Positions 9,644-18,746 of a DNA stretch of 54,480 nucleotides are shown here, piece after piece. Each line of letters opens with the position of its first letter. The first letter of the stretch is position 1. This DNA comes from an uncultured Telmatospirillum sp. (lineage in GTDB: Bacteria > Pseudomonadota > Alphaproteobacteria > Rhodospirillales > Magnetospirillaceae): NCBI GenBank assembly GCA_903858635.1, contig CAIOJO010000239.1, forward strand, positions 1 through 54,480, written 5' to 3'. Under the pieces are notes generated by a model. That model saw only the letters and a list, made by a program, of their open reading frames with translations, did not search any database and was not told the DNA's origin. The position numbers were made by a program, and so were the translations under genes.

Positions 9644-10732
9644 TCACCGCAGTTTCAGCGTCGAGAGGCCGGCCAGGGCCAGGATGCCGGCGATGATCCA
9701 GAAGCGGATGACCACGGTGGGTTCCGCCCAGCCTTTCTTCTCGAAGTGGTGGTGCAGCGGCGCCATGCGGAAGACGCGCTTGCCGGTGAGCTTGAACGAA
9801 GCCACCTGGACGATCACCGAAACGGTCTCGAGGACGAACAGGCCGCCGACGATACCCAGGACGATCTCGTGCTTGGTGACCACGCTCATGGCGCCGAGCG
9901 CTCCGCCCAGGGCCAGCGACCCGGTATCGCCCATGAACACCATGGCCGGCGGCGCGTTGAACCACAGGAAGCCCAGTCCGGCGCCGACCAGGGCGCCGCA
10001 GAAGACGGCGAGTTCGCCGGCGCCGGGAACATGGTGAATCTGCAGGTAATTGGCGAAGACGGCGTGCCCGACCAGATAGCAGATCAGGGCGAAGACGCCG
10101 GCCGCGATCATCACCGGGACGGTGGCCAGACCGTCGAGGCCATCGGTCAGGTTCACCGCGTTGGAGGCGCCGACCATGATGAAGGTGGTGAAGACCACAT
10201 AACTCCAGCCGAGCTGCACCAGGACGTTCTTGAAGAAGGGCAGGGCCAGCGCGTAGGACAGCGGTTCCGGGCTGAGGCGGGTGATCAGCAGCGAGGCGGC
10301 CACCGCGATGACGATCTGCGCCAGCAACTTGGCCTTGCCCGGCAGGCCCTTGCTGTTGCGCTTGCTGACCTTGAGGAAGTCGTCGGCGAAGCCGATCACG
10401 CCATAGCCCAGGGTCACCAGCATGACGATCCACACATAGGGATTGGCCAGATCGGCCCACAGCAGGGTCGACATGGTCAGGGCCAGCAAGATCAGGAAGC
10501 CGCCCATGGTGAGCGTTCCCTTCTTGGTCAGCAGGTGGCTTTCCGGCCCGTCGCTGCGGATCGGCTGACCATGGCCCTGCTTGTGGCGCAGCCAGCGGAT
10601 CACCGACGGTCCGGCGACGAACGAGATGAACAGCGCGGTCATCACCGCGCAGCCGGTGCGGAAGGTGAGATAGCGAAACAGGTTGAGAACTGGCACCTGG
10701 TCGACCAGGGGATAGAGCAGGTTATAGAGCAT
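9644..10732 (-). CDS. mraY: Phospho-N-acetylmuramoyl-pentapeptide transferase MraY
   Basis: MraY is the integral membrane enzyme that transfers phospho-MurNAc-pentapeptide to undecaprenyl phosphate, forming lipid I. The 362-residue product has about ten membrane segments and the hallmark motifs: [17 protein letters not shown] (acidic pair), [25 protein letters not shown] and [13 protein letters not shown]. Length is normal for the family. It follows murF after 17 bp, just past the MurF repeat tract, and precedes murD by 7 bp. This is one of the few junctions in the cluster without a coding overlap. Confidence 0.97.
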   Translation of the reverse strand: MLYNLLYPLVDQVPVLNLFRYLTFRTGCAVMTALFISFVAGPSVIRWLRHKQGHGQPIRSDGPESHLLTKKGTLTMGGFLILLALTMSTLLWADLANPYVWIVMLVTLGYGVIGFADDFLKVSKRNSKGLPGKAKLLAQIVIAVAASLLITRLSPEPLSYALALPFFKNVLVQLGWSYVVFTTFIMVGASNAVNLTDGLDGLATVPVMIAAGVFALICYLVGHAVFANYLQIHHVPGAGELAVFCGALVGAGLGFLWFNAPPAMVFMGDTGSLALGGALGAMSVVTKHEIVLGIVGGLFVLETVSVIVQVASFKLTGKRVFRMAPLHHHFEKKGWAEPTVVIRFWIIAGILALAGLSTLKLR

Positions 10733-10749
10733 CTGCCTCGGCGACCTCG

Positions 10750-12369
10750 CTAGCTACCGTTGGTGCCCGGCGCGCCCGGCGCGCCGTGGTTCTTCGCTGT
10801 CGGCGTGGCCGACGGCGCGCTTGGCGCGCCATGTTGTTCTGTTGTCGGCGTGGCCGACGGCGCGCTTGGCGCGCCATGTTGTTCTGTTGTCGGCAGGGCC
10901 GACGGCGCGCTTGGCGCGCCATGTTGTTCTGTTGTCGGCAGGGCCGACGGCGCGGCCATGTCCTCCAGCGCTTTGACCACCCGTCCCATGCGGCTGCCGG
11001 CCGAGCCCTTCACCATCACCACATCGCCGGCCTGCACCGCCTTGGCCACCAGTGCGGCGGCCTGGTCGGCATCGGCGGCGTGCGGGGCACGCCGGTCGTT
11101 GGGCAGGACATCGTGCATGTGGCGCATCAGGGAACCGGCGGTGAACACCAGGTCGACGCCCGCCTCCATCGCCGCTTCGGCCAAGCCGGCATGCAGGGCG
11201 CCGGCGTCGGCTCCCAGTTCCAGCATGTCGCCCAGCACCGCCAGGCGGCGTCCGCCCGGCGCCGGCACCGCGGCGGCCAGGCCGGCCAGGGCGGCCCGCA
11301 TCGAGGCCGGGCTGGCGTTGTAGGATTCGTCGACGACGACGATTTGCCCATCGCCCCAAGGGAGGGTCTTGCGGGCGCCGCGGCCTTTCGGAGCGATCAT
11401 CCGGGCCAGCGGTGGGGCGGCATCTTGGAGCGGCACGCCGACGGCAGCGGCCGCCAGCAGCACGGCCAAGCTATTGCTCGCCCATTGGCGGCCGGCAACA
11501 CCGACCCGGTAGTTCAGCGTCTGATCGCCGAACAGGGCGAAGACCAGGGTGGCGTCGTTCTCGACGGCGAAATCCAGCAGGCGCCCATCGGCTTCGACCG
11601 CGGCGCCGAAGCTCTTGCTATTGACAACCCCGGCTGTCTGCGCCGCGGCCAGCAGCAGCGCATAATGGGGGTTGTCGCGCGGCAGGATCGCGGCGCCGCC
11701 GGGTTCGACGCCCAGAAAGATCTCGGCCTTGGCTTCGGCGATGGCGGCGGTCGAGGCGAAGAATTCCATATGCACCGTTTCCACCGCGGTGATGACGGCG
11801 ACATGCGGGCGGACCAGCCGGGTCAAGGGCGTGATCTCGCCCGGATGGTTCATCCCCAGTTCGAACACGCCGAAGCGGCTTGCCGCCGGCATCCGCGCCA
11901 GCGACAGGGGAACGCCCCAGTGGTTGTTGAAGCTGCCGGCGCTGGCATGGGTCGGACCGGCCGCCTCGAGGGCCAGCTTGAGCATTTCCTTGGTGCTGGT
12001 CTTGCCGACGCTGCCGGTCACCGCGATGATGCGGGCGGCCGATCGGGTCCGGGCCGCGGCGCCGAGCGCGCTTAGGCCATCCAGGGTATCGCCGACCAGC
12101 AGCAAGGGGGCATCGGCCGGCAGGCCGGCCGGCGTCCGGTGCACCAAGGCGGCAGCGGCGCCACCGGCGAGGGCGGCCGCCACATAGTCGTGGCCGTCGT
12201 GGTTGGGGCCGGCCAGCGCGACGAACAGGTCGCCGGCGGTGATCGCCCGGCTGTCGATGGAGACGCCGAATGCTTGCCAAGCGGGCCCCTGGCTGCGGCC
12301 GCCGGTGGCGGCGGCGGCTTCGGTGCTGCTCCACAACGGGGCGAGGCGGGGCGCGGCCGGGCGGCTCAT
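10750..12369 (-). CDS. murF: UDP-MurNAc-tripeptide--D-Ala-D-Ala ligase MurF with repeat tail
   Basis: MurF adds D-Ala-D-Ala to the UDP-MurNAc-tripeptide. The 539-residue product has the substrate domain ([17 protein letters not shown]), the P-loop [14 protein letters not shown] near residue 120, [11 protein letters not shown], and [17 protein letters not shown]. The Mur C-terminal domain ends about [15 protein letters not shown]. Beyond the normal end the protein carries an extra tail of about 65 residues made of four 15-residue units rich in Ala, Pro, Thr and Ser, then GTNGS. The catalytic part looks complete, so the tail is likely an appended low-complexity extension. The start at 12369 overlaps the murE stop as ATGA. 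Confidence 0.95.
   Translation of the reverse strand: MSRPAAPRLAPLWSSTEAAAATGGRSQGPAWQAFGVSIDSRAITAGDLFVALAGPNHDGHDYVAAALAGGAAAALVHRTPAGLPADAPLLLVGDTLDGLSALGAAARTRSAARIIAVTGSVGKTSTKEMLKLALEAAGPTHASAGSFNNHWGVPLSLARMPAASRFGVFELGMNHPGEITPLTRLVRPHVAVITAVETVHMEFFASTAAIAEAKAEIFLGVEPGGAAILPRDNPHYALLLAAAQTAGVVNSKSFGAAVEADGRLLDFAVENDATLVFALFGDQTLNYRVGVAGRQWASNSLAVLLAAAAVGVPLQDAAPPLARMIAPKGRGARKTLPWGDGQIVVVDESYNASPASMRAALAGLAAAVPAPGGRRLAVLGDMLELGADAGALHAGLAEAAMEAGVDLVFTAGSLMRHMHDVLPNDRRAPHAADADQAAALVAKAVQAGDVVMVKGSAGSRMGRVVKALEDMAAPSALPTTEQHGAPSAPSALPTTEQHGAPSAPSATPTTEQHGAPSAPSATPTAKNHGAPGAPGTNGS
10768..10947 (-). repeat. Four 45-bp tandem repeats in the 3' end of murF
   Basis: Four consecutive 45-bp units keep the murF frame and encode 15-residue units of the form SA(L/T)[12 protein letters not shown]. 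The first two units in reading order share the Leu variant and the third has Thr. The fourth has diverged to TAKN and GAPGAP. Identity between the three inner copies is nearly perfect at DNA level. Each unit contains GGCGCGC and GGCGCGCC separated by two bases, a self-complementary core. The pattern fits slipped-strand or unequal-crossing expansion. It is not a CRISPR: there are no spacers. Confidence 0.95.
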
Positions 12370-13823
12370 GGGGCGACTCCGATGGCGCGGCGTGCCTCTT
12401 CGCCATCATCGAAAGGAAGGATCCGGTCGTGGACGATCTGCCCGGTTTCGTGCCCCTTGCCGGCCAGCAGCAGAAGGTCGCCGGAGGCCAGTTCGTCGAT
12501 TGCCGTGCGGATCGCCTGACGGCGGTCGCCGATCTCGCGGGCGCCGGGGCAGGCGGCCAGGATCTGTGCCCGGATGGCGGCCGGATCCTCGCTGCGCGGA
12601 TTGTCGTCGGTGACGATCACCGCATCGGCCAGGCCGATGGCGATGTGGCCCATCAGCGGCCGTTTCCCCGGATCGCGGTCGCCGCCGCAGCCGAACACCA
12701 CGATCAGCCGCCCCGTGGCATGCGGTCGCAACGCCCGCAGCACGGTGTCGAGAGCATCCGGGGTATGGGCGTAGTCGACGAAGATGGCGCCGCCGCCCGG
12801 TTTGTCCGCCACCTGCTGCAATCGCCCGGGGACCCCTTCGAGATGCTGCAGGGCATCCACCGCCGCGTCGGGCGGGCCGCCGGCGGCCAGCGCCAAGCCG
12901 AGCGCGCAGGCCGCGTTGGAGGCCTGGAAGGCGCCGGCTAGCGGCAGATGTAGTTGATACGCGCGGCCGGCGACGACCAGTTCGAGATCCTGTCCATGCG
13001 CCGTCGGCCGGGTCGCCTTGATGCGGATATCCTGGCCGCGGCTGCCGAAGCTCAGCACCCGTTGCCCGCGACGGCGGCACAACTCGGCCAAGCCGTCGCC
13101 TTCGGCAGTGTCGGCGTTGATCACGGCGGCGCCCGAGGTCGGCAAGACCTCGGCGAACAGGCGCTGCTTGGCCCGCCAATAGGCCTCCATGCTGCCGTGG
13201 TAGTCGAGATGGTCGCGGCTGAGATTGGTGAAGGCGGCGGCGCTGATGGCCACGCCGTCGAGCCGATACTGCTCGAGGCCATGGCTGGAGGCTTCGAAGG
13301 CGGCATGGGTGACGCCGGCCTCGGCCAGTTCGGCCAGGATGCGGTGCAGGCTGACCGGGTCGGGGGTGGTCAGCGACCCCTTGTCGACCCGATGCGGTGC
13401 CACCAGGCCGATGGTTCCCAGGCTGGCCGCGGGATGGCCGAGGCGGGTCCAGATCTGGCGGGCGAAATTGGTCACCGAGGTCTTGCCGTTGGTGCCGGTT
13501 ACCGCGGCCAGGAACCGCGGCTGACGCCCATAGAAGCGGGCCGCCATCTGGGCGAAACGGCGGCGCGGATTGGCGTCGGTGACCAGCACGGCGGCGGTCT
13601 TGTCGGCGGCCAGCCGGGTGCCGATGGGGGCGAGCACGGCGGCGGCGCCTTTGGCCACTGCGTCGGCGATGAATTGGCGGCCATCGGCCTTGCTGCCCGG
13701 CAAGGCGGCGAACAGGTCGCCCGGCCGTACCGCGCGCGAATCGGCGGTCAGACCGGCGATCTGCGGATCGCCCGGCGGCGCCGGGACCGGCATGGGGTCC
13801 AACAGGTCACTCAGTCTCGGCAA
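12366..13823 (-). CDS. murE: UDP-MurNAc-tripeptide synthetase MurE (meso-DAP type)
   Basis: MurE adds the third stem residue to UDP-MurNAc-L-Ala-D-Glu. The 485-residue product has the uridine-binding start AGLTADSRAVRPGDLFAALPG, the P-loop VTGTNGKTSVTNFA near residue 110, and HAAFEASSHGLEQYRLDG. It also has DHLDYHGSMEAYW and the DDNPRSEDP motif. The DNPR sequence is the established signature of enzymes that use meso-diaminopimelate, so the peptidoglycan is probably the A1-gamma type. The start at 13823 overlaps the ftsI stop by 17 bp; the stop overlaps murF. Confidence 0.97.
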   Translation of the reverse strand: MPRLSDLLDPMPVPAPPGDPQIAGLTADSRAVRPGDLFAALPGSKADGRQFIADAVAKGAAAVLAPIGTRLAADKTAAVLVTDANPRRRFAQMAARFYGRQPRFLAAVTGTNGKTSVTNFARQIWTRLGHPAASLGTIGLVAPHRVDKGSLTTPDPVSLHRILAELAEAGVTHAAFEASSHGLEQYRLDGVAISAAAFTNLSRDHLDYHGSMEAYWRAKQRLFAEVLPTSGAAVINADTAEGDGLAELCRRRGQRVLSFGSRGQDIRIKATRPTAHGQDLELVVAGRAYQLHLPLAGAFQASNAACALGLALAAGGPPDAAVDALQHLEGVPGRLQQVADKPGGGAIFVDYAHTPDALDTVLRALRPHATGRLIVVFGCGGDRDPGKRPLMGHIAIGLADAVIVTDDNPRSEDPAAIRAQILAACPGAREIGDRRQAIRTAIDELASGDLLLLAGKGHETGQIVHDRILPFDDGEEARRAIGVAP

Positions 13824-15570
13824 GCGCGATCCCCTTGTGCTGAGTGGTCTTGAGGGATGCGTTCTGGGCCATCCGTTGCTTGGCCTTGTTCACCGGTTCG
13901 GGCGAAGAGAGCGGGCTGATCCCCAGCAACGGGCCGATCTGCGCGATCACCCGGCCGACCGCCGGAGCGGCGGTCCAGCCCGCGGTGGCGAAGCCGAAGC
14001 TCTGCTTGTTCCCCTGCGGCTCGTCGATCATAGCCAGGATGACATACCTCGGATCGGAAACCGGGAAGGTCGCGATAAAGGATGAGAGCAGGGATTTGTG
14101 CCGGTAGCCGCCGGCCCCGTTCTTCTCGGCGGTGCCGGTCTTGCCGCCCACTTCGTAGCCCGGCACGTCGGCCTTCTCGCCGGTCCCTTCGCTGACCACC
14201 AGGCGCATCAACTGCCGCATGGTCTTCGAGGTTTCCGCCTTGATCACCCGCTGGCTTGGCACCGGCTCGGCATCGTCGCGTTTCAGTATCGTCGCCGGAT
14301 GGAAATCGCCGCCGTTCACCAGGGCCGAGACGCCGGTCATCATATGCAGCGGGGTCACCGCCATGCCGTGACCATAGGCGATGGTCATGCTGTTGATTTC
14401 GCGCCACGGATTGGGCACCAGCGGCGAACCCACCTCGGGCAGTTCCACCGCGGCCGGCCGCAACAGCCCCATGCGGGTCAGGAACGCCTTCTGGCGGTCG
14501 ATGCCGAGATCGAGCGCCATCTTGGCTGAGCCGATGTTCGACGATTCCTTCAGGATCTCGGCGACGGTCATCGGATGGTTCTCGGGGTGGTAGTCGGTGA
14601 TCTCGAAGCGGGCGACGTGGATCGGATGGGTCACGTCGTAGACGCTGTTCACCGTGGCGACGCCGGAATCAAGGGCGGCGGCGGTGTTGAACAGCTTGAA
14701 GGTGCTGCCCATCTCGTAGACCCCGAGGGTCGCCCGATTGAACATCGCTTCGGGGGTGGCCGAGGCCAGGTTGTTCGGATTGAAATCGGGCAGCGAGACC
14801 ATGGCGATCAATTCGCCGGTCCGCACGTCCATGATCATGCCGGTGGCGCCCAGCGCGTGGAAGTCGGCCATGGTCCTGGCCAGCTCGGTGTGCAGGATGG
14901 TCTGCACGCGGACGTCGAGCGACAGGCGCAGGGGCTCGCGGCGCGCCTTCAATTCCTTCTCGAAGGTCTTTTCGACCCCGGCGATGCCCTTGTTGTCGAG
15001 ATCGGTCAGGCCGACCACATGGGCCATCAGCTCGCTCTGCGGATAGATCCGCTTCTCGCCCTTCTCGAAATAGAGGCCGGGAATACCCAGCGCATTGACC
15101 TCATATTCCTGGCGCGGCGTCAGGTTGCGGCGCAGGTAGACGAAAGCCCGGTCGCCCTGCAGCTTGGCTTGCAAGTCGGCAAGATTGAGATCGGGCAGGA
15201 CCTTGGCGATCTTCTGGCTCGCCTCGGCCCGGTCGACGATCTCGTGCGGATGGGCATAGAGCGATACCGACGGCAGGCTGGTGGCCAGCAGCACGCCGTT
15301 GCGGTCCACCAGGTCGGCCCGCTCGATGGCCAGTTCGAGGGCCTTCGGGCCGCGGGCATGCTGGACGTTGGCCCCCTTGACCATGGTCACGTCGACCATG
15401 CGCCCGGCGATCACCGCGAAGGCCAAGGTGAACATGGCGCCGGTGACGATCAGGCGGGTCCGGCCGGTTTCGATGGCCCGCTTGCGCTGGCCGTCGAGAT
15501 GCAGGGTATCGGCATCGGCGACATCTTCGCCCGGATAGACCGGGGGGCGGCGGCTGAACAGGCGCATCAT
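13807..15570 (-). CDS. ftsI: Septal transpeptidase FtsI (penicillin-binding protein 3)
   Basis: FtsI is the class B penicillin-binding protein that cross-links septal peptidoglycan, paired with FtsW. The 587-residue product has a short cytoplasmic tail, one membrane helix (TRLIVTGAMFTLAFAVIAGRM, about residues 40-60) and the pedestal domain. The transpeptidase domain follows, with the catalytic SxxK in EMGSTFKLFN (near residue 295), SxN in KESSNIGS, and KTG in VGGKTGTAEKNG. The ATG at 15570 overlaps the ftsL stop as ATGA, and a second ATG follows directly. The length is normal for alphaproteobacteria. Confidence 0.97.
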   Translation of the reverse strand: MMRLFSRRPPVYPGEDVADADTLHLDGQRKRAIETGRTRLIVTGAMFTLAFAVIAGRMVDVTMVKGANVQHARGPKALELAIERADLVDRNGVLLATSLPSVSLYAHPHEIVDRAEASQKIAKVLPDLNLADLQAKLQGDRAFVYLRRNLTPRQEYEVNALGIPGLYFEKGEKRIYPQSELMAHVVGLTDLDNKGIAGVEKTFEKELKARREPLRLSLDVRVQTILHTELARTMADFHALGATGMIMDVRTGELIAMVSLPDFNPNNLASATPEAMFNRATLGVYEMGSTFKLFNTAAALDSGVATVNSVYDVTHPIHVARFEITDYHPENHPMTVAEILKESSNIGSAKMALDLGIDRQKAFLTRMGLLRPAAVELPEVGSPLVPNPWREINSMTIAYGHGMAVTPLHMMTGVSALVNGGDFHPATILKRDDAEPVPSQRVIKAETSKTMRQLMRLVVSEGTGEKADVPGYEVGGKTGTAEKNGAGGYRHKSLLSSFIATFPVSDPRYVILAMIDEPQGNKQSFGFATAGWTAAPAVGRVIAQIGPLLGISPLSSPEPVNKAKQRMAQNASLKTTQHKGIALAETE

Positions 15571-16214
15571 GGCCTTGTCCTCGTGCTGGCCATCTCGGGT
15601 TCCATCAACGCCGGCGAGGTGATCACCATGACCTTGGCCGACAGCGCCGCCGGCGCGGCGGCGGTGGCCAGCGGCTGGTCGATTGCCGGTTTGGCGGGGG
15701 CGCTTAGCGCCGCGACGGTTGCCGGCGCCTGCCGATCGGGCTTGGCCACCGGCTTGGTCGGTACGGTCTTCTCGGCGGTCATGGGGCGGACCGGCTTGGT
15801 GCTCGGGGCGGTATTGTTCAGCGGCTTCGGCGGCGGTGCGGCGGTGGGCAGCGGCCCCGGTGCCGCCACCGGCGCCGTGTTGGGCATCGTGTTGGTCGGG
15901 GGGGCGGCGGCCATCGGCGGCGGCGGTGCCACCTGCGGGGTGGCCATCGGCAGGCTGGCGATGCTGACGATCTGCTTCGGCTGCATCGGCTTGAGGCCGA
16001 GATGGCGTTCGGCCTGTTCGCGCAGCCGCATCGGCTCGTTCAGATAGCTCCACTCGGCCTTGAGGACGTGGATCCCCTCTTCGGTCTCGACGATGTCCTT
16101 GCGCAGATCGCGCAACCGTTCTTCCTGGGCCTGCACCTCGTATTTCAACAGGAACAGCGCGGTGCCGGCGATGACCGCCAGGATTGCCCACAGGATGGTG
16201 GCGCCGCGCATCAT
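15567..16214 (-). CDS. ftsL: FtsL-like division protein with long Pro/Ala-rich C-terminus
   Basis: FtsL is a small bitopic protein that forms a periplasmic coiled coil with FtsB and activates FtsW/FtsI. The first ~95 residues fit well: a membrane helix ([19 protein letters not shown], residues 5-23), a heptad-rich segment with [25 protein letters not shown], and the conserved YLNEP followed by ERHLGLKP. What follows is unusual: about 110 residues rich in Pro, Ala, Thr and Lys, low in complexity and probably disordered, doubling the usual length. Position between rsmH and ftsI with ATGA overlaps on both sides supports the identity. Confidence 0.88.
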   Translation of the reverse strand: MMRGATILWAILAVIAGTALFLLKYEVQAQEERLRDLRKDIVETEEGIHVLKAEWSYLNEPMRLREQAERHLGLKPMQPKQIVSIASLPMATPQVAPPPPMAAAPPTNTMPNTAPVAAPGPLPTAAPPPKPLNNTAPSTKPVRPMTAEKTVPTKPVAKPDRQAPATVAALSAPAKPAIDQPLATAAAPAALSAKVMVITSPALMEPEMASTRTRP

Positions 16215-17173
16215 GTCCGACCTGCCTCGCCGGACCAGGCCGGGGCGTCGGTGCGTTCGGCGACGCGCAGGCGCGACGAGCGGGCCCGCGGATTGGCCGC
16301 CAGTTCGTCGGCGTCGGGGGTGATCGGCTTCTTCGACAGCAGGCGGAAACTTGGCGGCCGAGCCCGGCCGGCGGTCGGCAGGTGGCGGCTGGGCTGGGCG
16401 CCGCCGCCGCTGCGTTGCCGGAGGAAATCCTTCACCAGGCGGTCTTCGAGGGAATGGAAAGCCACCACCGCCAGGCGCCCGCCCGGCTTCAGCAGCCGCT
16501 CGGCGGCCGGCAAGCCGCGCTCGACCTCGCCCAACTCGTCGTTCACCGCGATGCGCAGGCCCTGGAACGTCCGGGTGGCCGGATCGATGCCGTCCTTGCC
16601 GCGCGGCACCACCCGGCGGACCAGATCGGCCAGTTGGCCGGTGGTGGTGAACGGCTGCAGCTTGCGGTCGGCGACGATGGCCCGGGCGAGCCGGCGCGAA
16701 TGCCGCTCTTCGCCGTAGCGATACAAGATGTCGGCCAGCTCGGCCTCGGCCATGCGGTTGACCAGGTCGGCGGCGCTCGGCCCTTGGCACTCCATGCGCA
16801 TGTCGAGGGGACCGTCGGCGCGGAACGAGAAGCCGCGCGCCGGATCATCGATTTGCATCGACGAGACGCCGAGATCGAGGGCCACGCCGTCGACCGCGTC
16901 GATGCCGTGTTCGGCCAGCAACCGATCCATGTCGCCGAAGCAGCCGGACAGCATCGTCAAGCGGCCGTCATAGGCGCCGGCCAGGGCGCGGCCGCCCTCG
17001 ATTGCGGTGGGATCGCGGTCGATGCCGAAGACCCGACAGGCGGCGTTGGCCAGCAGGGCCCGCGCATAGCCGCCGGCGCCGAAGGTGCCGTCCACCAGGA
17101 CGGCCCCGTCAAACGGCGCCAGGGCGTCGACCACCTGGTGCAGCAGGACCGGGATGTGCGGCGATTGGGTCAT
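16211..17173 (-). CDS. rsmH: 16S rRNA (cytosine1402-N4)-methyltransferase RsmH (MraW)
   Basis: RsmH methylates N4 of C1402 in the decoding centre of 16S rRNA using S-adenosylmethionine. The 320-residue product begins [13 protein letters not shown] and has the SAM loop [15 protein letters not shown]. It also has [34 protein letters not shown] (a family signature) and [14 protein letters not shown]. The start at 17173 overlaps the mraZ stop as ATGA; the open frame extends 32 codons further up but that part is mraZ in another frame. It is the second gene of the dcw cluster, its standard place. Confidence 0.97.
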   Translation of the reverse strand: MTQSPHIPVLLHQVVDALAPFDGAVLVDGTFGAGGYARALLANAACRVFGIDRDPTAIEGGRALAGAYDGRLTMLSGCFGDMDRLLAEHGIDAVDGVALDLGVSSMQIDDPARGFSFRADGPLDMRMECQGPSAADLVNRMAEAELADILYRYGEERHSRRLARAIVADRKLQPFTTTGQLADLVRRVVPRGKDGIDPATRTFQGLRIAVNDELGEVERGLPAAERLLKPGGRLAVVAFHSLEDRLVKDFLRQRSGGGAQPSRHLPTAGRARPPSFRLLSKKPITPDADELAANPRARSSRLRVAERTDAPAWSGEAGRT

Positions 17174-17631
17174 CGCCCCTCCGGCCGGCGCAAGGTGAGC
17201 TGCGGTCGATTCTTCAGGGCCCGGGCCCGGGCCTCGGCCTGATGGGCCTTCAACGCCTCGGGTTCCCAAATCTGGAAGGTGCGGCCCTTGCCGACGAAGG
17301 CGGCCAATTCACCGATGGCGGCATGGGCGAGGATTTCGGCGGGCAGCAGCACGCGGCCTTCGGGGTCCCAGGCCAACTGACAGGACGAGGCGAAGATCAG
17401 GGTGTTGAGATCGTCCTGTTCGGTCGAGAACAAATCGAAGGTGGTGGAAGCGCTGGTGGCCAGCTCTTCCAGGAAATCCGGGCCGCAGCCCTCGATGGCT
17501 GCCGAGGTGAAGGAGGGATAGACGACGATGGCGGCGGATTGCGGGGACAAGGTCGCACGAAACGACGCGGGGACGGAGACCCGTCCCTTGCGGTCGACCT
17601 TGTTGATGAACGTGGATACGAACAGCGCCAT
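17170..17631 (-). CDS. mraZ: Transcriptional regulator MraZ
   Basis: MraZ is a ring-forming DNA-binding protein with two AbrB-like domains; in other bacteria it represses its own dcw operon. The 153-residue product has both DXXXR-type motifs: [14 protein letters not shown] near residue 12 and [17 protein letters not shown] near residue 90. The start at 17631 has an AAGGCGAG ribosome site. Its likely target, an array of TGGGN repeats, lies 63-117 bp upstream. The gene heads the operon, with rsmH overlapping its stop. Confidence 0.97.
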   Translation of the reverse strand: MALFVSTFINKVDRKGRVSVPASFRATLSPQSAAIVVYPSFTSAAIEGCGPDFLEELATSASTTFDLFSTEQDDLNTLIFASSCQLAWDPEGRVLLPAEILAHAAIGELAAFVGKGRTFQIWEPEALKAHQAEARARALKNRPQLTLRRPEGR

Positions 17632-17693
17632 CGCTTGCTCGCCTTACCCCCTGTTTCGCCACTCCCGACCCACCCGTCGCCGGGCCAGGGCGA

Positions 17694-17748
17694 TGGGGAG
17701 ATTTGGGTCATTATGGGATAACATGGGAAAACATGGGCGTCAATGGAT
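17694..17748 (-). promoter_or_regulatory. MraZ operator array: six TGGGN-type boxes at 10-bp period
   Basis: On the plus strand, TGGGN boxes begin at 17694 (TGGGG), 17704 (TGGGT), 17714 (TGGGA), 17724 (TGGGA) and 17734 (TGGGC), each separated by exactly five bases. A sixth, weaker box TGGAT is at 17744. In E. coli, MraZ is known to bind direct TGGGN repeats with 5-bp spacing. The array covers the candidate mraZ promoter, consistent with autorepression. Six phased boxes is more than the usual three. Confidence 0.88.
17715..17743 (-). promoter_or_regulatory. Candidate dcw (mraZ) promoter
   Basis: On the minus strand, TTGACG (17738-17743) is followed after 17 bp by TATCCC (17715-17720). The -35 is close to the sigma-70 consensus and the -10 is weak, giving a transcript start near 17707 and a leader of about 75 bases. 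The elements lie inside the MraZ box array, so bound MraZ would block polymerase. Inferred from sequence only. Confidence 0.55.
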
Positions 17749-17960
17749 TCTCATAGTAAAACAATGGGCAAACGATAGTTCTTGCAGTGTTGGAAAGGGT
17801 TTTACCTGAAATCACTTTTCCGCCATAAAAATGTGCAATGTCATCATATTATGGGGTAAACCACATCCTTCTGAGGAACTCTGTTCGCTGTTTGTTCAGC
17901 AATCAGCGAAACGGGTGGCCCATGGGTGGGCGTGGGGCCCGCCGAACACGAAGGAATTTG
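17749..17960. other. Intergenic stretch between mraZ operator and rnpB 3' end
   Basis: This segment is clearly lower in GC than its surroundings and I see no convincing gene in it. It contains one stem-loop, TTCGCTG at 17884-17890 pairing with CAGCGAA at 17904-17910 around a 13-base loop. This lies downstream of rnpB and could mark the end or processing of that transcript, but no T-run follows it. A further isolated TGGGC near 17764 is out of phase with the MraZ array. Confidence 0.4.
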
Positions 17961-18363
<403 letters not shown>

Positions 18364-18368
18364 GTTGC

Positions 18369-18397
18369 AAGCTAGGCAGTTGCGGCGCCCGGTGCAA
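18369..18397 (-). promoter_or_regulatory. rnpB promoter
   Basis: On the minus strand, TTGCAC (18392-18397) is followed after exactly 17 bp by TAGCTT (18369-18374). This predicts a start near 18362, which matches the independently placed 5' end of the RNase P RNA. Confidence 0.7.
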
Positions 18398-18409
18398 GCC
18401 CGTCGCTGC

Positions 18410-18432
18410 AAAAAGTTTCGCCCGAGGCGAAA
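18410..18432 (-). terminator. Intrinsic terminator upstream of rnpB
   Basis: On the minus strand, a perfect 7-bp stem TTTCGCC / GGCGAAA with a 3-base loop is followed by CTTTTT. It would end transcripts coming from the amidase/ABC-F operon before the rnpB promoter, insulating rnpB. Confidence 0.7.
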
Positions 18433-18466
18433 GGTGAAAAATCTGGACGAATACTTGCTGCACACT

Positions 18467-18486
18467 GCTGTGATGACCATCACAGC
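18467..18486. promoter_or_regulatory. Perfect CRP/FNR-type palindrome (TGTGA-N6-TCACA)
   Basis: The sequence GCTGTGATG-AC-CATCACAGC is a perfect inverted repeat with 9-bp arms, containing TGTGA (18469-18473) and TCACA (18480-18484) six bases apart, the classic CRP consensus. A TTGACA hexamer on the minus strand lies just upstream at 18506-18511, but I see no good -10 at the right distance. The palindrome is ~105 bp upstream of the rnpB start. The binding protein is not known here; a CRP/FNR-superfamily regulator is the natural guess. Confidence 0.6.
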
Positions 18487-18590
18487 GTGCGAATTCACTT
18501 CGATTTGTCAAACGGCTGCGCCGGATGAGGTCTTTCGCTTTCGGATGCAATAGCGACCTGCGGAGAGCGTCTGCCTCCGGATGGGTTCGC

Positions 18591-18705
18591 AGCAACACGG
18601 ACGGACCCCGACATCCACGGACGGATCCGGACGAATGGTATTCCAAGGTCCTTGTGCATCTGGTCCGTGCGCCGCGAAGCGGAGTCTGCGTTCGTCCGTG
18701 TTGCT
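18591..18705. repeat. Intergenic inverted repeat with 13-bp arms
   Basis: AGCAACACGGACG at 18591-18603 is exactly complementary to CGTCCGTGTTGCT at 18693-18705, with an 89-bp interior that also holds short direct copies of CGGACGGA. This occupies most of the 300 bp between the amidase gene and the terminator above. I see no gene here. It could be a degenerate palindromic mobile repeat or the remnant of a small element. Confidence 0.6.
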
Positions 18706-18746
18706 TGGGTCGTTGCCGCAGTCTCGACCTTCTGGAGGGCTGACTC

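Noticed and set aside
10768-10947. Possible CRISPR array
   Set aside because: The repeats are contiguous with no spacers and encode an in-frame MurF tail.
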